IMG/VR virus record: IMGVR_UViG_3300012954_000054
Span: 1 to 27,799 of that record
Strand: one strand, 5' to 3'
Source: a virus
Length of the DNA: 27,799 nt
This document shows, one piece after another, positions 7,089-13,385 of the stretch. The position numbers and the translations under genes were made by a program. Each line of letters opens with the position of its first letter. Position 1 is the first letter of the stretch. A model generated the notes under the pieces. That model was not told the origin of the DNA and did no database searches. It saw only the letters and a program-made list of their open reading frames with translations.

Positions 7089-7291
7089 AAGAACATTTTA
7101 TACCTTATGATCAAACTAAAGAAATGTTACCTGTTAGAGCCTGTTGGCATCCTAACAATCAATTTCATTATGTTAGAACTGATTACTCTGATGTACCTTA
7201 TATGTTAGAGTGGGATAATAAATACAAATATTATCGTGGTGTAATAGATGGTGTAGAAGGCTATGTAGCTGATGCTTCAAGTCCACTTTAA
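7085..7291 (+). CDS. Hypothetical small protein
   Basis: A 68-aa protein rich in Tyr, Trp and His, with short strand-like segments (FHYVRTDY, YKYYRGVIDGVEGYV). No signal peptide or membrane segment is present. The start overlaps the previous stop (ATGA). I do not recognise a family. The composition resembles small beta-barrel proteins, but this is weak evidence. Confidence 0.6.
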   Translation: MKEHFIPYDQTKEMLPVRACWHPNNQFHYVRTDYSDVPYMLEWDNKYKYYRGVIDGVEGYVADASSPL

Positions 7292-7306
7292 AAAAAGGAA
7301 AATATT

Positions 7307-7423
7307 ATGTTAAAAAACATGGGAATGGCAAAAAGCTTAAAAGCAGCAATTATGGATAATAAAAAACCACTTATAGCAGGGATTGTTATTGGTCTTGTTA
7401 TAGGACATCTTACTGCTGTTTAA
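7307..7423 (+). CDS. Very small single-TM peptide
   Basis: A 38-aa peptide. The N-terminus is basic with several Met (MLKNMGMAKSLKAA), and residues 21-38 form one membrane helix (PLIAGIVIGLVIGHLTAV) with G-x-x-x-G spacing. AAAAAGGAAAAT precedes the start. It is the last ORF before the tRNA. Function is unknown; the TM run and ribosome site support a real gene. Confidence 0.5.
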   Translation: MLKNMGMAKSLKAAIMDNKKPLIAGIVIGLVIGHLTAV

Positions 7424-7435
7424 AATTAACTATGC

Positions 7436-7509
7436 AAGGGTGAAGTGTTACGGTAGCACAAGGGATTCCAAATCCTTTAGCGTGGGTTCGACTCCTACCA
7501 CCCTTGCCA
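7436..7509 (+). tRNA. tRNA-Trp (anticodon CCA)
   Basis: A 74-nt cloverleaf. The acceptor stem pairs 7436-7442 with 7499-7505 (7 bp), followed by discriminator G7506 and an encoded CCA at 7507-7509. The D-stem is GTGT/GCAC (7445-7448 with 7456-7459). The anticodon stem AGGGA/TCCTT (one G-T) encloses the loop TTCCAAA, with anticodon CCA at 7468-7470. The T-stem GTGGG/CCTAC (one G-T) encloses TTCGACT. Position 8 is A instead of the near-universal U. It lies between two protein genes, within the operon. Confidence 0.9.
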
Positions 7510-7525
7510 TTTAAAAGGAATAATA

Positions 7526-7822
7526 ATGTTTTCACCTACACTTACCTACTCAGTTTATGCATTGTGTGAGCATAATCCTGAGACTAGTTATCATGAAAGT
7601 TGTGGATATGAACACTATGACGCTGCACAAAAAGAAGTAGAAAGACTAAGCAAGCTAGGTTATTTAGTTAAACTATACTGTAATAACCCTATATTGATTG
7701 ATACTGTTCAACCTCAAGAAGAAGAGGATGAGGAAGAAGAGTATGAAGAACCTGATATTGATGAAGAACAAGAGTGGGAAGACCTTTATCCACAAGGACA
7801 AGGCAACGCTCTTTTTTATTAA
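7526..7822 (+). CDS. Hypothetical protein with an acidic tail
   Basis: A 98-aa protein. Residues 1-55 have an alpha/beta look (TYSVYALCEHNPE ... DAAQKEVERLSKLGYLVKLYC) with three Cys (14, 26, 52). Residues about 63-88 are almost purely acidic (E/D runs). The end (GQGNALFY) is neutral. Function is unknown. An AAAGGAATAATA site precedes the start, 16 nt after the tRNA. Confidence 0.6.
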   Translation: MFSPTLTYSVYALCEHNPETSYHESCGYEHYDAAQKEVERLSKLGYLVKLYCNNPILIDTVQPQEEEDEEEEYEEPDIDEEQEWEDLYPQGQGNALFY

Positions 7823-7837
7823 AGAAGGAAGTTAATA

Positions 7838-8047
7838 ATGAAAGTTAAACGTATTGTAAATCCTGTAGCAAAGGCATTAATGACGCCTAAGTTCAGACCT
7901 AAAGTAGTTATTAACAAAAAGAAGAAAAAGAAACCTAAACATAAAAAGCTGGAGGCTCCCTCAAAGTGTATCTATATGGTATGCTTTGAGGGGGTCTCCC
8001 CTATTTTTTTTTTTTTGAGATGCTGCAGAAGCAGGTCTCGTAACTAA
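7838..8047 (+). CDS. Small basic phage peptide whose frame runs through a terminator
   Basis: The first 38 codons encode a lysine-rich peptide (MKVKRIVNPVAKALMTPKFR, then a K-rich run ending KPKHKK). I recall similar short basic peptides ending in K-x-KHK in marine phages. No stop follows: the frame stays open through the whole terminator hairpin and T-tract (7951-8016) and stops at 8047. The last 30 or so residues are therefore translated terminator, so a message ending at the T-tract would have no stop codon. The natural stop may have been lost. AAGGAAGTTAAT precedes the start. Confidence 0.5.
   Translation: MKVKRIVNPVAKALMTPKFRPKVVINKKKKKKPKHKKLEAPSKCIYMVCFEGVSPIFFFLRCCRSRSRN
7951..8016 (+). 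terminator. Strong intrinsic (Rho-independent) terminator
   Basis: A 16-bp stem pairs 7951-7966 (GGAGGCTCCCTCAAAG) with 7984-7999 (CTTTGAGGGGGTCTCC), with two G-T wobbles and no mismatch. The loop is 17 nt. Thirteen T's at 8004-8016 begin 4 nt after the stem. It marks the end of the small-gene block before hsp20. Confidence 0.93.
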
Positions 8048-8066
8048 TGCCGAAAGGATTAAGCGC

Positions 8067-8450
8067 ATGTTAAATAAAGATTTTTTTGTTGGTTATAGTC
8101 GTATGATGAAAGACTTGGAACGCTTTAATAAGATTCCAGGATACCCTCCACACAATATCATTGAAGACAAAGATAAATTTGTCATTGAGTTAGCTGTGGC
8201 AGGGTTCGACAAAAAAGATATTGATATTACTCTTAAAGAGAAGAAGCTAACTATTGTTGGCAGTAAATCCAGTGACTCTTCCACAAAATATATTTACAAG
8301 GGTGTGTCGTCAAAAAATTTTAGTAAAAGCTTTATGCTAGGCGATTACATGGAAGTAATTGATGCTACAGTTAAGAATGGTATGCTTCTTGTTACTATTC
8401 AGGAAGTTGTGCCAGATGAAAAGAAACCATTAAAGGTAAAGATTAAATGA
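8067..8450 (+). CDS. Small heat shock protein (Hsp20/IbpA type)
   Basis: A 127-aa ATP-independent chaperone that would bind unfolding proteins. The alpha-crystallin domain spans residues about 28-112: PPHNIIEDKDKF, the IELAVAGFDKKDIDI strand-turn (40-54), LTIVGSK, the IbpA-like GVSSKNFSKSFML (79-91) and the A-x-V-x-N-G-x-L signature (100-107). A short N-terminal arm and a basic C-terminal end (PLKVKIK) replace the usual I-x-I tail. AAAGGATT lies 9 nt upstream. It is the first gene after the terminator, so it probably has its own promoter. Hsp20 genes are frequent in marine cyanophages and related phages. The stop overlaps the next gene (ATGA). Confidence 0.93.
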   Translation: MLNKDFFVGYSRMMKDLERFNKIPGYPPHNIIEDKDKFVIELAVAGFDKKDIDITLKEKKLTIVGSKSSDSSTKYIYKGVSSKNFSKSFMLGDYMEVIDATVKNGMLLVTIQEVVPDEKKPLKVKIK

Positions 8451-8719
8451 ACTTGAGAGATAAAATGATAGGTGCTTTGGAAAACCACGCTAAAGCAAAC
8501 ATAGAGAAACACAAAATGAACGTTGAAGTATTCTTAGAGAATGCTGTTGGAGTAGGTGAGCATTCTTCTGTTATGGAGTCTATTGAAACACAACTGGGTA
8601 TGATTGAGAAGTATGAAGGTCAGCTAGAAATTTTAGCAAAACACTTTCCGAAATCTTACAATGGTGCTTTGTTGTGTGAATGTGAAGAAAACAATGAAAC
8701 TTGCCAGTGTGACTCTTAA
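8447..8719 (+). CDS. Conserved-looking hypothetical protein
   Basis: A 90-aa mainly helical protein. It begins NLRDKMIGALENHAKANIEK and continues with HKMNVEVFLENAVGVGEH, then a helix (MESIETQLGMIEKYEGQLEIL). The C-terminus carries four Cys (CECEENNETCQC), a possible metal site. I recall hypothetical proteins with the same HAKxxIxKHKMNVEV...GVGEH pattern in marine phages; no function is known. It is translationally coupled to hsp20 and is the last gene before the regulatory gap. Confidence 0.7.
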   Translation: MNLRDKMIGALENHAKANIEKHKMNVEVFLENAVGVGEHSSVMESIETQLGMIEKYEGQLEILAKHFPKSYNGALLCECEENNETCQCDS

Positions 8720-8746
8720 AAAGTTGCAAGGATTATTCAAAAATAA

Positions 8747-8764
8747 ATACCTGACGTTTAAGAA
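8747..8764 (+). promoter_or_regulatory. Repeated 18-bp motif, copy 2 (candidate phage promoter)
   Basis: ATACCTGACGTTTAAGAA, one base different from copies 1 and 3. It lies in the gap before the packaging and structural genes. Flanking bases can pair as GCAAG/CTTGC and TATTC/GAATA (8726-8738 with 8762-8774, with a 3x3 internal loop). Confidence 0.6.
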
Positions 8765-8783
8765 TAAAACTTGCTAGGCTCTG

Positions 8784-8894
8784 CCAAAGTGATACTCTGG
8801 ACTCTCTTACTGGTACTTGAAAAGAGATGTTCCGTATGCCCCCCGATAGTACCCTCCCCCCAAATAATCGGGGGGTTATTAAGTATCACTTTGG
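8784..8894. repeat. Nested inverted repeats: three-way-junction-like element
   Basis: A perfect 13-bp inverted repeat, CCAAAGTGATACT (8784-8796) with AGTATCACTTTGG (8882-8894), encloses two further hairpins: TCTCTT/AAGAGA (8803-8808 with 8822-8827) and CCCCCCGAT/ATCGGGGGG (8839-8847 with 8867-8875). Three stems in 111 nt, in a region with no gene, suggest a structured RNA or a protein-recognised DNA site. Confidence 0.75.
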
Positions 8895-8910
8895 TATCCT
8901 TAGTGTAGTT

Positions 8911-8940
8911 ATAATTTATTGTTATTAATTAATAAATTAT
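8911..8940. repeat. AT-only 10-bp palindrome
   Basis: ATAATTTATT (8911-8920) and AATAAATTAT (8931-8940) are perfect inverted repeats around a 10-nt spacer. A TATAAT box (8910-8915) overlaps the left arm. The surrounding 100 nt are almost pure A/T. It may be an operator, a -10 element or a DNA-unwinding region. Confidence 0.4.
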
Positions 8941-9034
8941 TTAATGTTTTCATATAGTTATTTATTATTTTTATTAATTATTTGAAAACTATTAAAAAAA
9001 TTTTGAATTGAAAAAGAATCTAAAAGGAAAGATA

Positions 9035-9397
9035 ATGGCAAATCCTCATCCGACTAAACCTCAGATGGGCGGTCGCAGAGAAGGTGCTGGACGTCCTAAA
9101 GGATCTAAGAACATTAATTCTATGGCTTCTGTAAAGAAACTTGAAGAGTTAGGTTTTGATCCCATTGAGATGATGGTTCAAAAATATAATGAGATACAAG
9201 AAAAGTTAGCTGATGGAACTGTTAAAGATGGTTCTGGAGCACAAGCCCAGTTAATAGCGACACAAGGCACATTAATAAATAACTTAATGGCTTATGGCTA
9301 TAAGAGAATCCCTGATAAAATTGAGCAAGAGGTTACTGAAAAGAAACCTATCTCAATACTACTCACTGATAATAAAAAGGAAGAAGACAATGAGTGA
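9035..9397 (+). CDS. Probable terminase small subunit
   Basis: A 120-aa protein that begins with the GGRREGAGRPKGSKN segment (residues about 12-26), which I know from the DNA-binding N-termini of many phage small terminases. After it comes a helical region (VKKLEELGFDPIEMMVQKYNEI ... LIATQGTLINNLMAYGY) and a charged tail. Small terminases recognise the packaging site and load the large terminase, which lies 1.8 kb downstream. I chose ATG 9035, preceded by AAAAGGAAAG, over the in-frame TTG at 9008. Confidence is moderate because the N-terminal motif also occurs in other phage proteins. Confidence 0.7.
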   Translation: MANPHPTKPQMGGRREGAGRPKGSKNINSMASVKKLEELGFDPIEMMVQKYNEIQEKLADGTVKDGSGAQAQLIATQGTLINNLMAYGYKRIPDKIEQEVTEKKPISILLTDNKKEEDNE

Positions 9398-9656
9398 TCA
9401 GGATTCATGGCATCTCTCTAAGAGTGTGCCAGTAACATTTATTGTTGCTATTATATTTCAGACAGCAGCTTTAGTATGGTATGTATCAACACTAGACAGT
9501 GCTATTAAACAAAACCAAAAAGATATTCTACGTAATGAGACTAGACTAGATACGGTAGAACGTATTGTACAAAATCAAGCAGTAACACTTGGTCGTATGG
9601 ATGAAAATATCAAAGCCATTAGAGAAAATGTAGAAAAAATGGCAAGGGATAAGTAG
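9390..9656 (+). CDS. Membrane protein with coiled coil, holin-like
   Basis: An 88-aa protein: a short polar N-terminus (SDQDSWHLSKSVP), one TM helix (residues about 14-33, VTFIVAIIFQTAALVWYVST), then a predicted coiled coil with regular polar heptads (KQNQKDILRNETRLDTVERI). This resembles the short one-TM lysis or holin-like proteins of marine phages placed near terminase genes. No endolysin is seen beside it, so the lysis role is inferred. A GGAAGAAG site precedes ATG 9390, which overlaps the small terminase gene by 8 nt. Confidence 0.6.
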   Translation: MSDQDSWHLSKSVPVTFIVAIIFQTAALVWYVSTLDSAIKQNQKDILRNETRLDTVERIVQNQAVTLGRMDENIKAIRENVEKMARDK

Positions 9657-9660
9657 TCAC

Positions 9661-10137
9661 ATGGATCCTGTAAGCTGCGTGATGATGGCCACTGGAGCAT
9701 TTAAAGCCGTTAAGAGTGCTATAGGTGCAGGTAGAGATATCCAAGACATGACTTCACAATTAGCTACTTGGGGTAAAGCCTTTAGTGATTTTACTAATTT
9801 AGAAGAACGTCAAAAGAATCCTCCTTGGTGGAAGAAGACTTTCAAAGGCAGTGATGAAGAAACAGCCATAGAAATCTTCGCTCAGAAAAAGAAGATGGAG
9901 CAGATGCGAGAAGAGATTAAAGATCACATCTCATGGAATTATGGTCCATCCGCGTGGAAAGAAGTATTACAGATCGAAGCGAGAATGAGAAAAGCTCGTA
10001 AAGATGAGCTTTACAGAAAACAAGAAATGATAGACAACGCTATTAATATGGCAATAGGTATAGTTATATTTGCTGTTGGCGCTGCTGTATTATTGTTTGT
10101 CTTTTGGTTAATAGGTAAAAGCCAAGGAAGATGGTAA
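9661..10137 (+). CDS. Hypothetical phage protein with C-terminal TM
   Basis: A 158-aa protein. The N-terminus (MDPVSCVMMATGAFKAVKSA) has alternating small and hydrophobic residues and looks like an amphipathic, membrane-active helix. A central charged helical region contains ETAIEIFAQKKKMEQMREEI and DHISWNYGPSAWKEVLQIEA. One TM helix lies at residues about 127-150. I recall similar 'DPI/VS...' proteins in marine phages near lysis or packaging genes. The function is unknown; a lysis or internal virion role is possible. Confidence 0.65.
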   Translation: MDPVSCVMMATGAFKAVKSAIGAGRDIQDMTSQLATWGKAFSDFTNLEERQKNPPWWKKTFKGSDEETAIEIFAQKKKMEQMREEIKDHISWNYGPSAWKEVLQIEARMRKARKDELYRKQEMIDNAINMAIGIVIFAVGAAVLLFVFWLIGKSQGRW

Positions 10138-10289
10138 AGAAAAAGAAATCTAAAAATAAAGTATTTATGTTAAGACAAAAATATAACTATGTTATTTATG
10201 ATAATGACGGTTATATTATTATAATAAGTCGTAATAAAAGAATCGCTATAGATTATGCGAAAGGAAAATATAATGGCAGCAGGGGTTAA
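10131..10289 (+). CDS. Small basic hypothetical peptide
   Basis: A 52-aa ORF starting in the last codons of the upstream gene, with GGAAG just before it. The N-terminus is basic (MVKKKKSKNK) and the rest is Tyr/Ile-rich (YNYVIYDNDGYIIIIS), looking like a short beta-hairpin. The end overlaps the next gene by 17 nt. No family is recognised; it fills an otherwise empty 130-nt gap. Confidence 0.45.
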   Translation: MVKKKKSKNKVFMLRQKYNYVIYDNDGYIIIISRNKRIAIDYAKGKYNGSRG

Positions 10290-10452
10290 ACATTATAAAA
10301 GAAATGGTACTCTATTCACAGGTAAAATGCACAGAATGCCTGATGGATCTTTACATTCAGGTGCTAAACATAACAGTAAAAGTGTAAAGCTGTATCATTA
10401 TAAAGAATTAAGTAAAACAGCAAAGGCTAAAGCCTTAAAATCAATGAAATAA
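10273..10452 (+). CDS. Small conserved phage peptide (VKHYKRNGTLF type)
   Basis: A 59-aa basic peptide, MAAGVKHYKRNGTLFTGKMH followed by RMPDGSLHSGAKH and a KELSKTAKAKALKSMK tail. I recall this histidine/lysine-rich pattern (VKHYxxxGxxxxGxxHxxPxGxxHxG) as a common small ORF near phage terminase genes. The function is unknown. The ATG at 10273, with AAAGGAAAATATA upstream, fits better than the in-frame ATG at 10255. Confidence 0.65.
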   Translation: MAAGVKHYKRNGTLFTGKMHRMPDGSLHSGAKHNSKSVKLYHYKELSKTAKAKALKSMK

Positions 10453-10464
10453 AGGAGACTTTAT

Positions 10465-10587
10465 ATGCCTATGGGGAAAGGTACTTATGGTAGCAAAATG
10501 GGAAGACCCCCCAAAAAGAAAAAGAAAGCACCAATGAGTAATAAAGACAAAATGGCTAAACTTAGAGCAATGAAAAGGAAAAAGTAA
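10465..10587 (+). CDS. Tiny basic peptide (MPMGKGTYG type)
   Basis: A 40-aa peptide starting MPMGKGTYGSKMGRPPKKKK. The MPMGKGTYGSKxGRPPKKK opening is a recurrent small phage ORF in my memory. It is mostly Lys, Met and Gly, so it is probably disordered and nucleic-acid binding, but no function is established. The ribosome site AAAGGAGA is strong. The stop overlaps the start of a 13-aa ORF. Confidence 0.65.
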   Translation: MPMGKGTYGSKMGRPPKKKKKAPMSNKDKMAKLRAMKRKK

Positions 10588-10628
10588 TGGGATACGGCAA
10601 GAAAAAAGGTGGCGGTAAAAAGAAGTAA
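10587..10628 (+). CDS. Candidate 13-aa peptide
   Basis: MGYGKKKGGGKKK, starting on the last base of the previous stop (TAATG) with AAAAGGAAAAAG just upstream, and ending immediately before the ATG at 10629. The exact packing between two genes and the good ribosome site favour translation. It could also be a spacer that couples the flanking genes. Confidence 0.4.
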   Translation: MGYGKKKGGGKKK

Positions 10629-10805
10629 ATGTGGACTCTAGTATTTATATGGCTATATAATGGAGAGCCTGAAATACGAAAAGTAGGCGTATTTGACAAT
10701 ATGTATAGTTGTTTTCAAGAGTATGACAATTTATATAATGCTATGATGCCAGAACAAAGACAAGGCATCAGACTAACTTGTATAGAAGGAGACACTAATG
10801 GGTAG
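10629..10805 (+). CDS. Two-cysteine small protein family, member 4
   Basis: A 58-aa protein, MWTLVFIWLYNGEPEIRKVG, then FDNMYSCFQEY with Cys28 and LTCIEGD with Cys51. The hydrophobic strand, central Cys and late Cys match the members at 4541, 4954 and 5834. This copy sits with the packaging genes, about 5 kb from the others, so the family is spread across two modules. The end overlaps the next gene by 8 nt. Function is unknown. Confidence 0.65.
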   Translation: MWTLVFIWLYNGEPEIRKVGVFDNMYSCFQEYDNLYNAMMPEQRQGIRLTCIEGDTNG

Positions 10806-11181
10806 ATCTAATCCTAAATTATGGGAGTCTGCAAAGAAGGCTGCTGTAAGACGTATGGGCGGTAGACACTCTGCTAGAGCTATGCAGTTAGCAGCTAAGA
10901 TATATAAAGAACGTGGCGGTAAATATACAGGTGGAAAAACCAAAGCACAGAAGTCTATGACCAAGTGGACTAAGCAAGATTGGGGTACTAAAAGTGGTAA
11001 GAATAGTGTTCATGGTAAAGATGCTACTGGTGAGCGTTATCTTCCTAAAAGAGATCGTGAGAAACTTACCAAAGCACAGTATGCCGCCACAACTAGAAAA
11101 AAGCGAAGTGATCTTAAGAAGGGTAAGCAATTCTCCCAACAACCCAAAAAGGTCAAGAAAAAACTAGGTCGTAAAAGATAA
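10798..11181 (+). CDS. Basic phage protein of the DUF5872-like type
   Basis: A 127-aa lysine-rich protein. It begins GRSNPKLWESAKKAAVRRMG, then has RHSARAMQLAAKIYKERGGKY, a central KWTKQDWGTKSGK, then ATGERYLPKRDREKLTKAQY and AATTRKKRSDLKKGKQFSQQP. This order matches, from memory, a conserved protein often next to phage terminases (W-x-x-x-x-W-G-T-x-S-G-K and GERYLPK motifs), annotated as a domain of unknown function (DUF5872-like). The function is unknown; packaging or DNA-associated roles fit the place and charge. GAAGGAGA precedes the start. It lies 1 nt before the terminase gene. Confidence 0.75.
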   Translation: MGRSNPKLWESAKKAAVRRMGGRHSARAMQLAAKIYKERGGKYTGGKTKAQKSMTKWTKQDWGTKSGKNSVHGKDATGERYLPKRDREKLTKAQYAATTRKKRSDLKKGKQFSQQPKKVKKKLGRKR

Positions 11182-11182
11182 A

Positions 11183-12514
11183 ATGTCAGATATACAGTTA
11201 CATGAAAAACAGTCAGAAGTTATTAGAGACTTATTTGTTGAAGATAATTGTCGTTACGCTGTTGTTAATGCTAGCCGAGGCTTTGGAAAGTCTTACCTTG
11301 CAGCAACAGCCGCTATAATAGCTGTACAAGAATTAATGAATCTAGATGAGTCAGTGCCTAATAAAAATGTGGCACTCATCGCCCCTACTTACAGCCAAGC
11401 AGTAGATATTTATTATCCACTGATAGCTTGGCAACTAGGGATGGAAGGCTTTGCAGATAAAGCTTCCAAGGCAGCAGGTCAATTCTGGTTTCCTAATAAC
11501 GTACAACTTAAGCTATGGTCTTATGAAGCGTCTCTTAGAATGCGTGGTACAGGTCAATACTTTGTAGTAGCCGATGAGGTTACTTCGTGGAAAGGCGCAG
11601 GGATGAATCTCAAAGAATCTTGGGAATCAATTATACAACCTTGTGTAGCTACTAGGTGGTCACCTATGAATGCTAAAAAGTTTAATGCCAACTCTGGTAG
11701 AGCACTAATTATTAGTACTCCTAGAGGCTATGACTATTTTTATGAAATGTACAACAGACAAGATTATGACAAAGATTGGAAGAGTTATACCTATACATAT
11801 AGAGATTCTCCTCTTTTAGATGAAGAAGAGATTGATCAAATAAAACTAACACTTGATCCTTTAAAGTTTGCCAGAGAGTATATTGCAAGCTTCGAAGACT
11901 CTGGTAGCAATGTGTTCTACACATTTAACCGTAAGGATCATATTGACCAAAACTTAATTAAGTTTGAAGATGGTGAAGATGTTCATGTAGCTATTGACTT
12001 TAACGTTGGTATAATGGCTAGTGTTATCTTTGCTATTAGAGGTGGTCAGATACATATATTAGATGAAATGCAAGGTCATCCTGATACTGAATCTTTAGCA
12101 AAGGCATTAACTGATAAATATCAAGGACATAGGATAATCAGTTATCCAGACCCTTCAGGTAGAGCTAGAAAAACTTCTGCTGCTGTAGGTGTTACAGACT
12201 TTCGTATACTAGAAACACACAAAATAATCACTAGAGCACATAGTAAAGCACCTCCTATAATTGATAGTGTAGCTGCTGTAAACAAAAAGTTTAAAAATGC
12301 TAACGGTGATATTGATATGTTAATTCATCCTAAATGTGTAAACACAATCAAATCGATTGAAAGAACTCAATGGTTAGAATCAAATCCTGATTCAGCTACA
12401 ATAGATAAAAAAGAAGGAATAGAACACTGGACAGATGCCTTACGGTACGCTGTTGAATATCTATATCCTATCCGAGCAGGCTCAAAAGTAACAACTAGAG
12501 GTTTCGGATTTTAA
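11183..12514 (+). CDS. Terminase large subunit (packaging ATPase-nuclease)
   Basis: A 443-aa motor that cuts the replicated concatemer and pumps DNA into the prohead. The N-terminal ATPase has a Walker A variant, SRGFGKSY at 31-38, Walker B with catalytic acid FVVADE at 127-132, and the coupling segment LIISTPRG at 175-182. The C-terminal RNase H-like nuclease shows VAIDFNVG (Asp272), ILDEM (Asp294/Glu295), YPDPSG (Asp323) and HWTDALRYAVEY near residue 415. Length is normal for the family. In most tailed phages portal and capsid genes follow; here two basic proteins and tail-fibre genes follow instead. The ribosome site is weak, suggesting coupling to the upstream gene. Confidence 0.93.
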   Translation: MSDIQLHEKQSEVIRDLFVEDNCRYAVVNASRGFGKSYLAATAAIIAVQELMNLDESVPNKNVALIAPTYSQAVDIYYPLIAWQLGMEGFADKASKAAGQFWFPNNVQLKLWSYEASLRMRGTGQYFVVADEVTSWKGAGMNLKESWESIIQPCVATRWSPMNAKKFNANSGRALIISTPRGYDYFYEMYNRQDYDKDWKSYTYTYRDSPLLDEEEIDQIKLTLDPLKFAREYIASFEDSGSNVFYTFNRKDHIDQNLIKFEDGEDVHVAIDFNVGIMASVIFAIRGGQIHILDEMQGHPDTESLAKALTDKYQGHRIISYPDPSGRARKTSAAVGVTDFRILETHKIITRAHSKAPPIIDSVAAVNKKFKNANGDIDMLIHPKCVNTIKSIERTQWLESNPDSATIDKKEGIEHWTDALRYAVEYLYPIRAGSKVTTRGFGF

Positions 12515-12528
12515 AGGAGAATTAAATA

Positions 12529-13374
12529 ATGGCACTAAAAAGAAAAGTAAGCAGACGACTTAAAGGCGCAGGGATGCAAATCCGTTCACGCTTTAAGCGT
12601 GCAAAAGCTTCAGCAAGTAAATTTAATTTTACTTCTGCTCGTAAAATGGCACTTAAAAAGGCACAAGAAGCTTCTGCAAAGGCTCGTAGGTTAAGCACTA
12701 ACAAAAGCGCAAGAACTTTAGCGGTTAAAGGCGCAAAAATGAAAATTCGCTCTAAATTTAAACAGAGCAAGGCAGGTCAAGCAACTATTAAAGCAACTTC
12801 ATCAGCAAGAAAAACAATTAAAGCTAAGACTAAAGGCATTAATAGAGCTTCTATAACTGCTAAAGCTAGAGGATTACAGTTTCAAGCTCTTGGTATGGCA
12901 CAACAAACCAGAAAGAAAGCAGCTACCAGAGTAACAACTTTTAGAACTAATATGAAAGCAAGAAGAATAGGTCAAACAAGTAGAAACTTTGCACCTGTAA
13001 ATGGTGCTCAAGCTAAATTTAATAAAAGATCAACTAGTAAATTTAGTAATCGTAAGTTACAAGGAGGAATGGCTAGTACTTCTAAAGCTTTTTCAAATCC
13101 AAGAAGATATAATGTTGGTAAAGCTAAAAATAATCCAACTTCTCAATTACAAGTAATGGGTGCAACTAAAAACAGAGCACAAACTGCTAATATGCAAAGA
13201 AGTCTTGTAAGTGCAGGTATGACTACTTTAGGTGGCACTAAGCAAGGAGCTAGTAAAAACAACGCTTATAGATCTCCAATTTTAGAAGGTGTTAGACAAA
13301 ATCTTATGTATGGCGGTAAATTTCAATCTAGAATTCTAGAAAGAGCTAGGAAAGCTTATACTGGATATAAATAA
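12529..13374 (+). CDS. Lysine/arginine-rich repetitive protein 1
   Basis: A 281-aa, extremely basic protein made mostly of K, R, A, S and T; no family is recognised. It holds an internal duplication: LKGAGMQIRSRFKRAKA (about residue 11) and VKGAKMKIRSKFKQSKA (about residue 66). The rest resembles histone-H1-like low-complexity sequence. The C-terminal quarter (from about residue 220) is less biased and may be folded. Possible roles are internal virion protein or DNA condensation; both are inference. AAAGGAGAATTAAATA precedes the start. A second basic protein follows 11 nt later. Confidence 0.7.
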   Translation: MALKRKVSRRLKGAGMQIRSRFKRAKASASKFNFTSARKMALKKAQEASAKARRLSTNKSARTLAVKGAKMKIRSKFKQSKAGQATIKATSSARKTIKAKTKGINRASITAKARGLQFQALGMAQQTRKKAATRVTTFRTNMKARRIGQTSRNFAPVNGAQAKFNKRSTSKFSNRKLQGGMASTSKAFSNPRRYNVGKAKNNPTSQLQVMGATKNRAQTANMQRSLVSAGMTTLGGTKQGASKNNAYRSPILEGVRQNLMYGGKFQSRILERARKAYTGYK

Positions 13375-13385
13375 GGATTAAGCTA

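Larger units (their letters stand above)
8720..9034. other. Gene-free regulatory region between the early/middle and late modules
   Basis: About 315 nt with no supportable gene. In order it holds the 18-bp motif copy 2 (8747-8764) inside an imperfect hairpin (8726-8774), a nested inverted-repeat structure (8784-8894), and an AT-only stretch with a perfect 10-bp palindrome (8911-8920 with 8931-8940) and a TATAAT box at 8910-8915. The C- and G-runs at 8839-8875 stand out in an AT-rich genome. Promoter, leader RNA, replication origin or packaging site are all possible. Confidence 0.7.

Noticed and set aside
7455-7485. Reading the tRNA as tRNA-Gly(TCC)
   Set aside because: Moving the anticodon loop by one base breaks two pairs of the anticodon stem; the CCA (Trp) reading has all five pairs.
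8047-8069. RNA thermometer on hsp20 (ATGC/GCAT around the ribosome site)
   Set aside because: Only 4 bp can pair and no second stem supports it; too weak to claim.
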